The notes: generated from the letters alone by a model not told the origin. Counted from the stretch's first letter, positions 33,616 through 45,465 are shown. The stretch is 64,000 bases of DNA from Gracilariopsis chorda (GCA_003194525.1 NBIV01000091.1:183127-247126); one strand, 5' to 3'. Numbers and translations are program-made.

Positions 33616-34332
33616 TCAAACCGTTTTGGATCTTTTAACTGGCTTTATGATTGCGGTTTTGGACTTCAGCGCGGTTATATGGTGATATTGGGAACTCCTT
33701 TGTATACCAGCTGTTTTGATGGTACTAGTGGAATCACGGTGTTTGCCGCGATCCATTTCAGATCTTATCAACGAGACCACCTTGTTGTGCTCCATGTTAT
33801 TGGCATCTGCGAGTAATGTGATCTCCATTAATGAGTCCGGTAAGGTTCTCAATAAACAAGCTGCTCGCTCCTTGTTGGTTAATGGATCTCCGGGACGAGC
33901 AAGCTCAAGGAGTATTGTTTCCGTATCATGGAAATGTTCGAGAATGTCCCCGTCATCCTTTAACACAAGAGTATTGAGACTTTATCGAAGATTCATCTTC
34001 GTTTCAAGGTTGTCCTTTTTGTAAGTAGTCTCACACTTGGTCCAAACTACTAATGCAGAACATTTCGGTCTTCTTAGAAGCTCTGACACGGCAAAAATTG
34101 GCTGCGTACCAAGGTTCTGCACAATATGTGATCGTGCTTCTATATACGCGTCATCCCATCGACGGCGAGCTTTGGCAGAGATATCAATTTCTAATGGGCG
34201 TGAATCCATTAATACAAAGAGAATTTGATCAGAGTTTATTGAGTCTCGGACATTTATTCTACATGTGTAATATTCCGCGCATTTTTTAAGGCTTAAGATT
34301 GTTATCTTGCCTTCTTCTCTAATTTCAGTCAT
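33616..34332 (-). pseudogene. Old copia Gag with in-frame TAA
   Basis: One phase from 34332 to 33616 with TAA at 33982-33984. It has the UBN2-type copia Gag pattern: RRRWDDAYIEARSHIVQNLG, then DDGDILEHFHDTETILLEL and ACLLRTLPDSLMEITLLAD. The zinc-knuckle region downstream is not clear. No indel is needed to read the 239 codons. Confidence 0.7.
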
Positions 34333-35148
34333 CTGTTTGGATTAGAAGTAACACGAAGGTGATAAAATCTGATTAGCGAGATTACTTTTGAGTCTGCTTG
34401 TCTTCTAGCAAGCAAGGTTTCTTTCTGGAGTCTTTTTTTGTTCAGGCGCACTCACAGGAGAAACTAACTCCGTTACCCTAGATGTTTGACCTCTGGACCC
34501 AAGATACTCTCTGCGAGTCAGTCACGACTTTCTGCCGCCTGCTAAGCTCTGCAAAAACAAGAAATGTGTGCTTTAATTCTTTACAGAACTTCCAAGGCAG
34601 ATTAGTGACTAAAGATAAGTTTTCACCAATTGAGCCCTTCTAGGTCTTTGCAAAAATCGAGCACGGCGTTGTTGGTTAGTAAAGAAAAAGACTTATTGAA
34701 CAGCTCGAGCCAAAAGACGACACACCGTGTCACCAAATGCAGAAATAGCACACCCCAGCTGAGCCGGTTATCTAGTGTGATATCAAATCTTTAAGATTAG
34801 TACAAGTGCCCAATCGATTTCTGTCCCGGTACTCGGTTTAAGAGCTTTTCAGCCGGAGGCTGTGTGGTGGTTGAATGTCTAATATAGAAAGAGAAGTTGA
34901 ACAGCTGGGTAGTAACGACCAAGTATAGCCTGTAGGCTTCAAGTCCGAAAATGAATTCTACGGTCTCCAGAGGGTTTGCGATAAATGAGATGCGCATTGC
35001 GGAGCTTTGTTGAAGAGGGGCGTATGCGGTTGATGTTGGGAGGAAAGGCTTTCAAAAGGCGATGCTGAGAGTGGGCGGGTAGGGGGGTTGACGTGGAAAG
35101 AGGGATAGTTTGGGGTTGCGGTCGAGGGATGGGTGAGCGATGTGACCA

Positions 35149-35329
35149 TGAGACGAAATGTGTGGCCGGCAAAAAGCACAGACTGCGCCGGCGGCAGCTC
35201 TTGTATAGACTTTATCTTTTATTTTTTTGTATGTCTAATTGAAGGAGAGTACCGAATGCAGTCTCAATTCGGAGTTGCATTGTAATTTAAAGAATTACAA
35301 TGCAACTCTCTCTAATGCTACCTCTCACA
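35149..35329 (-). repeat. Old copia 5' LTR (181 bp)
   Basis: Pair of 29937-30117. The flanking AACCC duplication supports both ends. Confidence 0.9.
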
Positions 35330-35334
35330 AACCC

Positions 35335-37148
35335 GTCATGTTTTGGTCTTTCAAGGGATGTACCCTTGGTAGAAGGGAATTTATCCGGCGGAGTGCATGT
35401 GCCGCGATTGACACGTCTCGGCTCTCGGCGGTGCATGCGTACTTCTGCCAGGGAGCAGTCGAGCGCCGACGCCGAGACGCGACGCGGAGAGCCGGCGCCG
35501 AGAGCCGAGGAAGGCGGATGGCAAGGTTGCTTGCTGAGCATGGTTTGACACCACGGATAAACTTGTGATTCCGTTTGCAGTATTGCCAGGAACGCTATCG
35601 TAGGAGGGGCTGTGAACATCTTGCTGTATAGATTATTAACAATTCTATTACTATTTTCGTGTATTGCACGTACCGGGCACGCCGTCGCAATTATCTGCAA
35701 CATATTTGCTGCTGTTGGGCATGGAGCCTGAGATTCTTTATAACCTTCATTAAACGTGATGGAAAAGGAAACGGAGAGAAACAAATTTGGCCATGTCGTT
35801 TGACAAAGTTTTGTGCCACTGCATCTTCTAGACGACCGTTTGGGAGTGAAGTGGATTCGCGTCCGGAAAAATGGTAATTGCCGGACGTAATTCTCCACCA
35901 TAAAATTGAAACATTATCGTAGAGAAGGTGTTTCAAGAATAGGGGAGTAAACAGAAACCGTCAAGATGAGATGCTTTTCGTCTTTATGTAGCGCAGATGC
36001 CGGTCGAATTGTGATAGCCGTTTTTGATTTGAATTTGCGATGCATGATGAATTTGAGATATTGAACAGTTTAGCCGCATCTCGAATCGATCTTTGTTTTC
36101 TGCGGACATACACAATCGCAGCTATTGTGCTGGACTGAGAACGGGACGGGGCGAAGCACCGCGCCGAAACCATCTCAAAGTAACCAAGACTATCGCAGAC
36201 CGTGTTCCTGCACAGAGCGTGCCTTGGTTTATGTCTATTTTAATGGCTGGAAATGAGAGAGGGGGAAGCTAAAAAGCCCTCTATGGAGTAAACCAATTAC
36301 AAGAATTAGAATCTTGCGTCAAAAAGGGTCTGTTTTGAGCCGTTTCTGAAGCTCTGAACGTGTCACATTATATGCGACTGAAGACCTTCAAACTATATTG
36401 AAAATCAGTCCCAATTTACTGTGCAGTCCACTAATTCCACCGTGATGTTGGATGGTTAAGCTATATTAGCACATCTGCTTTCTGACCCGTTTGGTTCTCC
36501 GAGTAGACACCATCCCAGGAATTATAGAAGTAGAGCAGTCACTTGAAAGCGTTTGAAAAGATTGGGGAGCTCGAAAGTAGCAAACTGGAGTCAAGAAATA
36601 CTACAGTCAGTACTTGCCATGCATTTTCTACGAAACCTGCTCCAGTTCCACGCTGGTTGCTACGGAAGTCCCACGTTTCCCTTTGTAAGGAGTAAGGCTA
36701 ATTTTATGAAAGGCAATGGTCAAACTGCCTTGTAACTCATAAGATCTACTGATTTCCCAAAGATAACAGGGATGTTAGCAATGTAGGGTATTAGGGAGGA
36801 CAAGGGTTGTCCTTGATATCCTTTCATACGGACTTTGGTTGGTGCAGAACAAAGAGCTTTAGATTTAAAAAGCGTAACACTGGTTTCTGCATAGATTTTG
36901 GGAACTCCATTTCAATGTAGGCTCAGACAACAACACCGGATTGGTCAAGCACAGAGCAGATTGGGCTCTGAATTGTCAGTACATGGTCGAAGTGGGCTCA
37001 AGGTAAGCCCAGTCGAGTCTATGGGAGAGGATGGACCCGCAGTGGCATCTCAGTTCGTTAAAAGGAAGGCTAGCCCTTTCTAACTCCAGAAGGCTCACTA
37101 CAAGAGCTACTAGTCCGCCTGATTCTCGTTTCACTAAAGCGTTTTACC
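35335..37148. other. Mostly unassigned; one transposase-like helix-turn-helix fragment
   Basis: A GC-rich patch (about 35390-35530) gives long open frames on both strands that look like composition effects. On the minus strand at 36173-35961 a short frame reads RKQRSIRDAAKLFNIS, which resembles the N-terminal HTH (psq/CENP-B type) of pogo-like transposases; nothing else of such a gene is visible. The remainder to the secreted-protein gene holds no gene that I can support. Confidence 0.4.
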
Positions 37149-37166
37149 TTGTTCGTGAGCTCCGCT

Positions 37167-37757
37167 ATGAACGAAACTTGCTTCATTATTTCCCTCTTCT
37201 CGTTTCTCGCTGCAGCGAGCGCCTCCCGGAGAAATATTTTCCGCATCGACGGCCACGTTTCACACGGACTGAATACTTTCAATGCCAAGACGCTTGTTGA
37301 TCTGTCAAATGCTTCGAGTGTTTTTGAGTCTGTCGAACGGATCTATGAGATTGGCGTGCTAAACGAAAATGGAAACAACGCTTCGACCATAACAAACAAG
37401 ACTCCATTGTTCTCAAGGCTGGCCAAGATTGACGCATACGCTTACCAAACATCATTTGGGTTCCCGAAAGGAGTAGGTCCATTCAACGTTCCAATAACGA
37501 CTGTTCCAACTCTAATATTTCCATCGACGAACGTGAACGATAGAGCTTCCCCGTCTGTGTTCGAGGAGTCTTCAGATATTTCTGTGATTGGCGGCCCGTA
37601 CCTTTCCAGTTCAGCAAGTAACAACATAATACTAGGAGAATGGAACCGTATCTCGGCCAGAATAACTGGAAGATGCACGGACAATGAGGCAGTCGTTTTA
37701 GTACAAGTTAAGAACGCACTCCCGAATGGTTTGTACACCATGTGGGATGTCGGAGTT
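37167..37757 (+). pseudogene. Secreted-protein gene, 5' part, interrupted by LTR element
   Basis: ATG at 37167 begins a clear signal peptide (MNETCFIISLFSFLAAASA). The 197 codons before the insertion hold a secreted domain with several N-glycosylation sequons (NAS, NNAST, NKT), and end ARITGRCTDNEAVVLVQVKN then NGLYTMWDVGV. The frame runs into the LTR at 37758 exactly after a GTT codon. The second half lies at 43194-43517. Family unknown to me. Regular spacing of GLYTMWDVG and a following GPFGGLPN suggests a beta-sandwich extracellular protein. The insertion must abolish normal expression of this copy. Confidence 0.75.
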
Positions 37758-38123
37758 TGATGTTGAGTGTTGGCTGGCGGCGTCTACGTTACGGCGTGCT
37801 GTCAGGAAGGGAAGGGAAGGGATAGGAGCTAGACAGACAAAGAATGGGCACACCCACGCGGCTTTTTTTTCCTCTCGTGGATACCTCCGAAGCGAGTCGG
37901 AGGTTTTTATAGGCGCCCCATGCCATCTCAGTTGTCTGCCGAGATGACAAGAATAGACTATTGCGCAATCTATCAGTACTATTAAGCTAGAGTAGTTACA
38001 GTACTGAATTGACGTGTGCAAGATAATGACGTAAGAAATTCAGACGCATTTGTCGCCTAATTATACTTGTGCATTTGCGCCCAAATCTTGTGCGACGCGA
38101 CAGCCGCAGCAGATTACACAACA
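37758..38123 (-). repeat. Gypsy 3' LTR (366 bp)
   Basis: Identical in length to the right LTR; begins TGTTGTG and ends CAACATCA on the element strand. It includes an 8-bp hairpin ACCTCCGA/TCGGAGGT near 37889. Confidence 0.95.
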
Positions 38124-38159
38124 GCGCCCCGTAAGTTCTGAAGTGAGAACTGAAGATTC

Positions 38160-39827
38160 TTACATGACTGCAGCGGCTAAGTTGCGTTGCCGCTTCGTAC
38201 CAATCCGAGACAATTCTCCCAGATATTCCCTAACCAGTACAGGAACATCATCCCGCAGGGATACGATTGTGACCCAGTCCGCCTCTTCAGCCGAAAACCC
38301 CCGCCACTTTACCAACAACTCAACGGTACCTTGCTTTCTTCTGATGTCCTGAAAGCAATCGACCACCAGAAGTTCCCCTTGTTGGTAGGACAGGTAGTCC
38401 CGAAGTTCTTCGGTCACTTCAAACTCCTTGTTCCGAAAAAACTTCAGGCGCCTTCCGTGCACCTCTTGCTTCGTCCCACTCAGTAGCGACTCTACAACGA
38501 AAATGTACTCAGAACGACATTCCGCCACACGGTAGGGCCCCATCCATTTGAGAGATGGCTTTCGAGTGCGTTCTCTCTGCAGTACACCACGTAAGACAAA
38601 GTCGCCTTCTGAGAAATTGACGGCACGAACACTCGTCTTTCTTTTGTGTGATTCTACAGCCTTTCTTCGTTTCTCAGTGGATCGTGCTGCCACGTCCTTG
38701 TGCATATCCGAGAAGGCCTGTACAGTAGCGTCAATGTTATGTACTTGACGGAGGCGAATATTGTCCAGGGAGATAATGCAGCACTTCCCGTTTTCTTTGG
38801 GCGTAATTGCTGAAAGCGAAGTATCTTGCTTGTGCCCAGTGAATACTGTAAGAGGACAGCGATTACCGAGGCGTTCAAGGATGGAGCTATTCAGCGCGGA
38901 TTGTACCACCGGAAGGATACTCGGCCAGCAGTTCTGCGGAAGCTGGTACTCAGAAAGGAAAGCTCGACATGCTCGTAGCAGCTCGCGACACACCACTTCG
39001 ACAGTGCCATTCGACCAGGAGCAATACACTAGAGTGAAATGATGCGAAGACTTTGTTCTGTCCTTAAGATGACGTAAAACTTCATTCTTGAAGTGGGAGC
39101 CTCTATCGGAAACCCATTGTTGCACGACTCCAAATGCTGCAAACCACCTGATCAATTCATCGGCGACCACTTCGGCTGTAGTCTCCGTTGTAGGCACGAG
39201 CCAAATGTAGCAACTGTGGTCGTCTTTGAGCACGAGGACATAAAGAAAGTCATTCTCTGCAGGGGACATGTAGCAAAAATCGAAATGCAGCAGTTCGTTC
39301 GGCTGATTAGCGTGAAGAGCATGTCCCAACGGGCGAGGAATAGTCTTGGCTGGTTCTGTGCAAAGGCAATGGAGACATGTCTTCACAAATGACTTAAGAT
39401 CTTCATCCATTCCCTTCCAGAAGAAATAAGCCTTCGTGGTTGCTATGGTGACATTGGAGCTTCTATGCCCGCCAAGTCCGGTGTGTGCTGCGATTGCTAC
39501 GCGCAGCTTGAGAAGTTTGCAGTGCGATGGGATCCACAGAATGTCCTTATCGCTTCGCATGACGCCTTCTGACTTCCTGAAGCCCTTCGGCGGCACTTCC
39601 TTGCTCGATTACTGTGCCTGCTTGATGTCATTGAGATCAGGCCAGTCTAACTTGGGGTCTGTGCCAGGATTAATTGGTGCCACCATGAGAGCTTTAACAC
39701 GTAGAACATTGACTGCCCTTACTGTTAGCCTTGGGTTGACAGCCCAGCGGGTGAGCATGTCGGCCCACACGTTGTGATCCCCGGGCAGGTGCTCTACGAC
39801 ATACCGAAACGCACTGAGTTTGATGGC
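38160..39827 (-). pseudogene. Gypsy integrase with chromodomain, one in-frame TAA
   Basis: The frame continues from RNase H through the tether (LPGDHNVWADMLTRWA) to TAA at 39609-39611. A 478-codon ORF from 39596 follows. It has the HHCC region (AHTGLGGHRSSNVT, CLHCLC) and a DDE core (LHFDFCYM, WVSDRGSHFKNEV, WSNGTVEVVCREL). A tail domain follows (LKWMGPYRV), and a C-terminal chromodomain-like unit (LLVVDCFQDIRRKQG, LLVKWRGFSAEEADWV). Reading through one CAA/CAG-type position would restore the polyprotein, so the lesion is a single substitution. Confidence 0.85.
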
Positions 39828-41951
39828 CTAGCGCATCAATTTGCTAGCAGTCTGTCGAGCAATGCCTGGGTTTCTACCATAAGGATCGTACAGGTATACA
39901 AGGTTGGCGTGATCCGTGAAGATGTTCACTTCATGTCCGGTTACCAAATAATCCAAACGGCACATGGACTCTACTATTGCAAACCCTTCCTTCTCCGGTA
40001 CGGACCAGTTGACAGTTGATCCTGAAAACGAACCAGAGAGGAAGCATAAGGGTTCATGGTGCTGCTCTTCAATGGGCTTGCGTCGCTCTTCGATTGGCAC
40101 TTGAGTGAGAATAGCGGCCCAGTGTGAATAAGATGCGTCCGTAAAAAGGCACAGCTGATGGTTCTTCTTAGGATGCGCAAGTTTGACGGCAGCGGTCAGT
40201 TGGCGTTTGATGTCAGCGAAAGCTGCATCGTGTTCAGCGCCCCATGAGTCGGTGACGGAGAGGTTGCGCAGGGCACGTTTGGTTCTCTTTCCAACCTGCG
40301 AGTAGCAGCGTTCGAGTAATTGATGGAGAGGAGCGATGCGCTCAGAGTAAGATGGAATCGAATTTCGCATCCAGTTTGTGGGGCACACAAACTGCTGAAG
40401 CTCGCATGCCATAGTCGGCTTCTTCATCTGAACTAGGGCCTCGTAGTGACGTGGATGGTATTGTACTCCATCTGCGGAGATTATACGTCCACAAAATTGC
40501 ACTTGGCGCGCAAATAGAGTGGTCTTCACCGCATGAATCTTCAGCCCGATATCTTCGCATACGAGGAAAAACGCTTCGAGATTGGATAACAGCTCTTGCT
40601 CATTCTTCGCGTAGAACAAGAAATCATCAATCCACTGCAGCATCTTTTCTACTCGTCCCTGAAATTTGTCGGCCAGCACGGCCTGGAAGTGATTACCAGA
40701 GTCACTGCCGCCTTGTAGGAGACTTTTAGAGGAGTACACTCCAATTGGAGTCTGGATGGACATCATTTCCTGTGATTCTGCCGAAAGTGGTACTTGCCAA
40801 TAGCCGTGAGCCAGGTCGATATTGGCAAAGCACGTGCTTCCGGTGACGTCCTGGAACTTCGATTCCAGGTGTGGCATGGCGGATTGTATTCGTACAGTAC
40901 GCGCATTGGGGCCGCGGAGGTCAACCCTGAACCGTAGTTTGGTCGAACCAGGTTTTGCTACAGCGAGCGCAGGCGAAGCCCACCTGGCCGATGGGTTCTT
41001 GTAGATGGCTCCTACGGTCTCCAGTTCGCGAATGGTCTGCACGATGAAGTCTCTCTGCTGAGGCGCATAGCGTCTCTGTGTAGATCTGTAAGGGTTTGCG
41101 TTCTCAACAGGAGTGATCGTCAGGGGCAGAACGTCGACAGGTGGATCTGCGCCCAGTTTGATACGAAACACATCTCGATAGCGCTCAAGCATTGCTGTGA
41201 TCTTCTTCATACCGTTGGACGATATGCTTTGACCGTGGGCATCGGCGAGAATTTTCTCAAATGCCTTGTCAATAGACTGCTTGTCGTCCTTGCCAATACC
41301 AGCCGCCAGACATTCCGGCAAATCAATGGGGTCATCGTCAGCACTCATGTAGGACAAACCTTGATACTTGGCATTGGCAAGCTTGACGCGCTCTTCGTCC
41401 AGTTCGTCCACATGCTTGTCATGTATCTCGTTCCTGACACGAACGAGATGTTCGTTAAGGTTAAATCCAATTGAGTTGAGAAAAGGGCGACCAAGAAAAA
41501 TATCGTCCATTGGCTGCTCGACCACGAAGAATTCCACACCACGTACCCTGACAGGGATGTTCGAGCCTGGGAGAAAGATGGTAAAAGTGAGAGAAACGGA
41601 GCGAGAGGCGTGAACATTTGGGTCACCTTCCGTCTTGAAAGCACCAGCAAGTGGTAACGGCTTTTCAAAGTTCTTCACCGGAAAATCGGGTACTGCACTG
41701 AGCAGCTTACCGTAGACCACCTCATCGATGGCGCTGAAGTCTGCCCCAGAGTCGCCTAATGATACATCGAAGATGGTATCTTCCAATGCGACTCCAAAAC
41801 GACCGGCATTGCCATCAAGCGCCATGGCCTTACCAGTGCACGATTCCTTGAGTGTTTTAGCTCTCTTCGCATCCTTCTTACCGTAATCCTGCTCAAACAA
41901 TTCCTTCCTTCGTTCAGTTGATGTGTTCGGACAGTCTTTCAGGCGGTGCAC
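39828..41951 (-). pseudogene. Gypsy Gag C-terminus, protease, RT and RNase H
   Basis: A 707-codon frame. After the Gag zinc-knuckle end comes the protease with SLGDSGADFSAI (D-S-G) and DDIFLGRPFLN. RT follows: SARWASPALAVAK, RFRVDLRGPNARTV, TCFANIDLAHGYWQVPL, MLQWIDDFLFYAK (usual Y-x-DD box, here W-IDD). RNase H follows (LCLFTDASYSHWAAIL, NIFTDHANLVYLY). It ends at TAG 39828-39830, exactly where the homologous C1 sequence has Trp (LMRW). TGG to TAG is one G-to-A change. Length and order are normal for a single-ORF gypsy polyprotein. Confidence 0.85.
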
Positions 41952-41984
41952 GCCATTGCACTTGTCGTTAAGACATGGTTCAGA

Positions 41985-42761
41985 TCATTCAGTGTCCTTA
42001 CGTTTTCCTGAGCGTCGAAATTCTTTCCCAGATTCGTTGGAATTTTTGCTTGGCGCAGCTGTCCTCGTAGAGGAGTCATGCTTGCGTGCTCGTTCACGCA
42101 GTTGCTTAGACTTATGTGGATTAACTCGAGACAGAGCGGTCTCCGTCAGAGAGATTTCCAACGCGATGTTGGCCACTTCGTCTTTGAACAGCTTGATATC
42201 AGCCAATTGACTCCTCGTCCAACCACGCCGCAGCATCTTAATCCTCTCTCGCAAAACGTCTGGTTGGAATTTGGTAACTAGGCGATCCAGAAACGTCTTA
42301 GCCATGTCAGTGTCTTTGAAAACCTCTGACGCATTGTTCTGATCTAAGGCAGTGATCACTTGAATGATGAAGTTCACCACACCACCTCCGGGGTCCTCCT
42401 TGTTTGGCTTAAACGTGATGCTGCGCAAGGATGCGTCAATACGCTCAGAAAGGTCCTTTGGGGTCGACGTGGAGGCGTTGTCGAACCATTCTTTAACCAT
42501 GTCCGAGGTGGCTTTCTCCACAGTAGATGCCTCTCCAATTTCTCCAATGAGACAAAGAGCGTGCACTGTGGACGACTCCATGCAGTCTTTGATAGATGCG
42601 ACAGAAAGTTTGGAGTTGTCATCACGGTCCTTGTTGACATCGTCCACTTTTGCCTTGTACGCGGCGTGAGCAGTCTCAAATTTGATCAAGGACGGTTGAT
42701 GTACTGCTTTTAGCACGGGCGGCTGTATGACAGACATCACGCCATAGTTCGAAGCTGCCAT
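41985..42761 (-). CDS. Gypsy Gag
   Basis: The first ATG in frame is at 42761. Capsid-like helices follow (SVASIKDCMESSTVHAL, VVNFIIQVITALDQNN, LERLVTKFQP-like), then a basic C-terminal tail. TGA at 41985-41987 comes just before the knuckle PCLNDKCNGVHRLKDC, which is in the same phase in the next ORF, so this was one Gag-Pol frame. CGA to TGA would explain the stop. Confidence 0.75.
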   Translation of the reverse strand: MAASNYGVMSVIQPPVLKAVHQPSLIKFETAHAAYKAKVDDVNKDRDDNSKLSVASIKDCMESSTVHALCLIGEIGEASTVEKATSDMVKEWFDNASTSTPKDLSERIDASLRSITFKPNKEDPGGGVVNFIIQVITALDQNNASEVFKDTDMAKTFLDRLVTKFQPDVLRERIKMLRRGWTRSQLADIKLFKDEVANIALEISLTETALSRVNPHKSKQLRERARKHDSSTRTAAPSKNSNESGKEFRRSGKRKDTE

Positions 42762-42822
42762 GACCAGGATGATCAGTGTGAACCAGTTGAAACACACTTA
42801 CTCTTTCGAAAACAAAGCGCTT

Positions 42823-43188
42823 TGATGTTGAATGTTGGCTGGCGGCGTTTACGTTACGGCGTGCTGTCAGGAAGGGAAGGGAAGGGATAGGAGCTAGACA
42901 GACAAAGAATGGGCACACCCACGCGGCTTTTCTTTCCTCTCGTGGATACCTCCGAAGCGAGTCGGAGGTTTTTATAGGCGCCCCATGCCATCTCAGTTGT
43001 CTGCCGAGATGACAAGAATAGACTATTGCGCAATCTATCAGTACTATTAAGCTAGAGTAGTTACAGTACTGAATTGACGTGCGCAAGATAATGACGTAAG
43101 AAATTCAGACGCATTTGTCGCCTAATTATACTTGTGCATTTGCGCCCAAATCTTGTGCGACGCGACAGCCGCAGCAGATTACACAACA
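42823..43188 (-). repeat. Gypsy 5' LTR (366 bp) with TATA box
   Basis: On the element strand a TATA-like CCTATAAAAACC (about 42966-42977) is followed at once by the 8-bp hairpin, a plausible core promoter arrangement. Ends and length match the left LTR. Confidence 0.95.
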
Positions 43189-43193
43189 GAGTT

Positions 43194-43517
43194 ACAGATG
43201 CGCTCACCCCGAATGAATCGTTTTACGCCGGGCCCTTCGGGGGCTTACCAAATGTGATAACTACCAACGAATATGGAGACGGATCTATCAAGCGTCGTCT
43301 CAGGTACTTCCCGTTCGACAAGTGCGCTGGGTCAAATCGATGCACGATATATGTGAGTTTGTTCTACCATTTCGATCATGTGGTATATGGCGCATCTCCA
43401 GCTTTGGATTTTGGAGGCCAAGCTGTCGGTCACGCTGGCTCCAATCACGTTCAATTCTTTTTGAACGGAAAGAACTTGATCTCGCCACAGAACCCATTTC
43501 ACAGGTCGCTCTGGTGA
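43194..43517 (+). pseudogene. Secreted-protein gene, 3' part
   Basis: It continues the frame of 37167-37757 with one TSD copy removed. It reads TDALTPNESFYAGPFGGLPN, then KCAGSNRCTIYVSLFYHFDH and GHAGSNHVQFFLNGK, and stops at TGA 43515-43517. Total intact length would have been about 304 residues. Cysteines (KCAG..RCT) suggest an extracellular disulfide. A GTGAGTA at the end (about 43512) resembles a 5' splice site, so the true C-terminus might lie further right, but I see no clear continuation. Confidence 0.7.
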
Positions 43518-44937
43518 GTAGAACATGGCATCCGCTCAAGAGAGCTGAGTATATACACGAAAAAGGCAACAGAGTCTGTCTTCCCGTTCCACTGAGTTTG
43601 AGTTCCAACGACTCCCTGTATATGAGGATGAAGATGTGCGTTGTGCAGTAGTGATAAAAGATCCTAAATTAAACATATTTCGTTGTTTGTCTATGGGGGT
43701 ATTGTAATACTGAGAGGAGACCTCGGATGCAGGATGAAGGTATCAATCGGTTTGAGGTTTGACTCCCTGGCCGAGCTCTCAGAGGAGTAGGCCAGGTCGT
43801 GCCTCTTTATTTATATTGCTCCTCGAAGAGAACTTGTAGCTAAGATAGGTTACGCTGTGACGCTGTTCTAGCTTGTAGCGTCACGTGAAAGTATTGTCGT
43901 GAGAATAACACAGTCTAGCTTGTAGTATCAACTAGTTTGTTACGGGTATGCTGCTAATTCAGAAAGCGTGGCAGGAGCCTTATCAAGGTTTCTCTCTTAA
44001 TGTATTCCAACATTCTATGCAGCCAGCTTTTGAATAAGGCTGTTATGCGAATACTTGGCATTCTTTTTTTGATGCTAGGATATCTCCTCTCGCCTTGGAG
44101 CGCTTTGTCATGGTAGGGTGTTTTCCAAGCTATACCGGCATTCTAAGCGTCAAATGCATCTTCTTTCCCGCAAACAGGTCGACACGTACGTATACGTCAT
44201 CACCCGTCTGCAAGAAGATTTTATTCTGCCATTCCAAGAATATGATTGCCCTCGTAGCCGGGTGATAGCGTACAGACTTTACTATCCCAATGGCGTGACT
44301 TGTATACAATTTTGAAACAATGTTGTAACCTATGTTCTGAGACGGTGTCCAAACAGGCGTGAACAATATTGAACTAAGCCCATGCATGAGACGAGGTGTG
44401 TGGCCGGCAGAAAGAGCAGAATGCGCCGCTGGTCGCTTGTTTATAGTGTTTCTCTTCCAATTCTATGTAGGCCTAGCTAAACGAACGAAGATTGTCTGAA
44501 GTCGCTGCTTCGCGACCTATTTTGCTGCATTTGCTTGCACCCAATGGAAAAGCATTTGCCTGAGTCCCTTTCGGCTCGTTGAATCAGTCGGACTCTTCTG
44601 AATCTGTGATGCTACTTTACGTATCTACCTTTATCTAGAATGCTACTCAGTATTGGGTAGCTGTCACTCGACTCTAAGTACACCCCGTTCCGGGGACAGA
44701 CTGAACCGAAACGATGTTATTTAAGTTCCTGTGACCGATTGCTCTTTGTCTAAAGTTACTCTGCTTCCTTGTTGAGACTCCGCTCCGAATCCTCAATATT
44801 TATGGGCCCTGACCGAAAAAACCCAGATATTCTCTCTCGCCCCTGTTTTGCTTGGGATCTTCTCAATGTGCCGTTAACTGATGGAAATGGAGATCAAAAT
44901 CAGTATGCACGCTCCTTTGCTCTTTGGCGTTCCTTTC
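43518..44937. other. No supported gene
   Basis: Short frames only, apart from a partial LTR at about 44387-44480. The last plus-strand frame (44769-45011) runs into the next LTR and has no recognisable domain. Confidence 0.45.
44387..44480. repeat. Partial copy of the old copia LTR
   Basis: It starts TGAGACGA and shares the GTGTGGCCGGC..AAAG..GCGCCGCTGG..TTATAG series with 29937-30117 and 35149-35329, then loses similarity. Probably a decayed solo LTR or fragment. Confidence 0.5.
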
Positions 44938-45305
44938 TGTCGCCGAACAGACATAAGCGCGACATATGTGATTCATTTGCGTGCTCTGAGGTACTGAAAA
45001 GAACCGAGTAACGGACGTTTGGAGATTGCACAGTCCAAACTACTTTACACAAATATTGGTACTATAATTAGGAACTGCGACTTAGCTGCAGGGCGAATGG
45101 AGAACTGTGGCTTTGCTGAAGGGTGTATAACAGTAGATGCAGATTAGCTGCTACTCGTCACTTTGTCGACGAACAAGAACAATAAGAATAACCCAACACA
45201 GAACTAACGTCACACGACAATCCTTTGGCTTCTCAGGCATTTACCCCGGGAATTCCAACCTCCTGAAATAACGCTGATAGGTACCGCTTACGTGCTGATT
45301 ACTCC
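44938..45305 (+). repeat. Outer copia 5' LTR (approximate)
   Basis: Begins TGTCGCC; pairs with 55141-55506. The 3' border is uncertain. Confidence 0.7.
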
Positions 45306-45465
45306 GGGATACTAGCTAACCCTGGAATAGTAGACACTAGGGGTGTAGACAACGCTGAGTACTCCAGACTACCCGCGGGTCCTGAACTAACAGGTCTTCT
45401 ACAGACCAGTGTAGATTCTCGACAGTTATATTACTCGAGGTATAGCTACAAGACACACTGGTACT

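Larger units (their letters stand above)
29937..35329 (-). mobile_element. Old Ty1/copia element, 5.4 kb, TSD AACCC
   Basis: 181-bp direct repeats at 29937-30117 and 35149-35329 begin TGAGACGA and end CTACCTC..ACA on the plus strand. AACCC flanks both sides (29932-29936 and 35330-35334). Domain order on the minus strand is gag, integrase, RT, RNase H, which is copia order. LTRs differ at roughly 15% of sites, so this is the oldest complete element here. The putative PBS on the element strand is TGGTCACATCGCTCACCC, directly after the 5' LTR. All ORFs are broken. Confidence 0.9.
37758..43188 (-). mobile_element. Oomycete-type Ty3/gypsy element, 5.4 kb, TSD GAGTT, inside a host gene
   Basis: 366-bp LTRs at 37758-38123 and 42823-43188, with GAGTT on both sides (37753-37757 and 43189-43193). 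Gag, protease, RT, RNase H, integrase and a chromodomain are read on the minus strand in one phase from 42797 to 38160, with three internal stops and no indel. Four LTR differences seen (about 1%), all transitions. The integrase is the kind abundant in Phytophthora and in red algae. Confidence 0.95.

Noticed and set aside
35287-35901. 204-codon minus-strand frame
   Set aside because: It overlaps the copia LTR and target-site duplication and a GC-rich patch; no motif.
37886-37912. Hairpin plus T-run resembling a bacterial terminator
   Set aside because: It is in an LTR; on the element strand the T-run is the TATA box before the hairpin.
43322-43651. 109-codon frame as the true C-terminus of the secreted protein
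   Set aside because: Out of phase with the conserved-looking frame; only a possible splice site would connect it and no acceptor is convincing.
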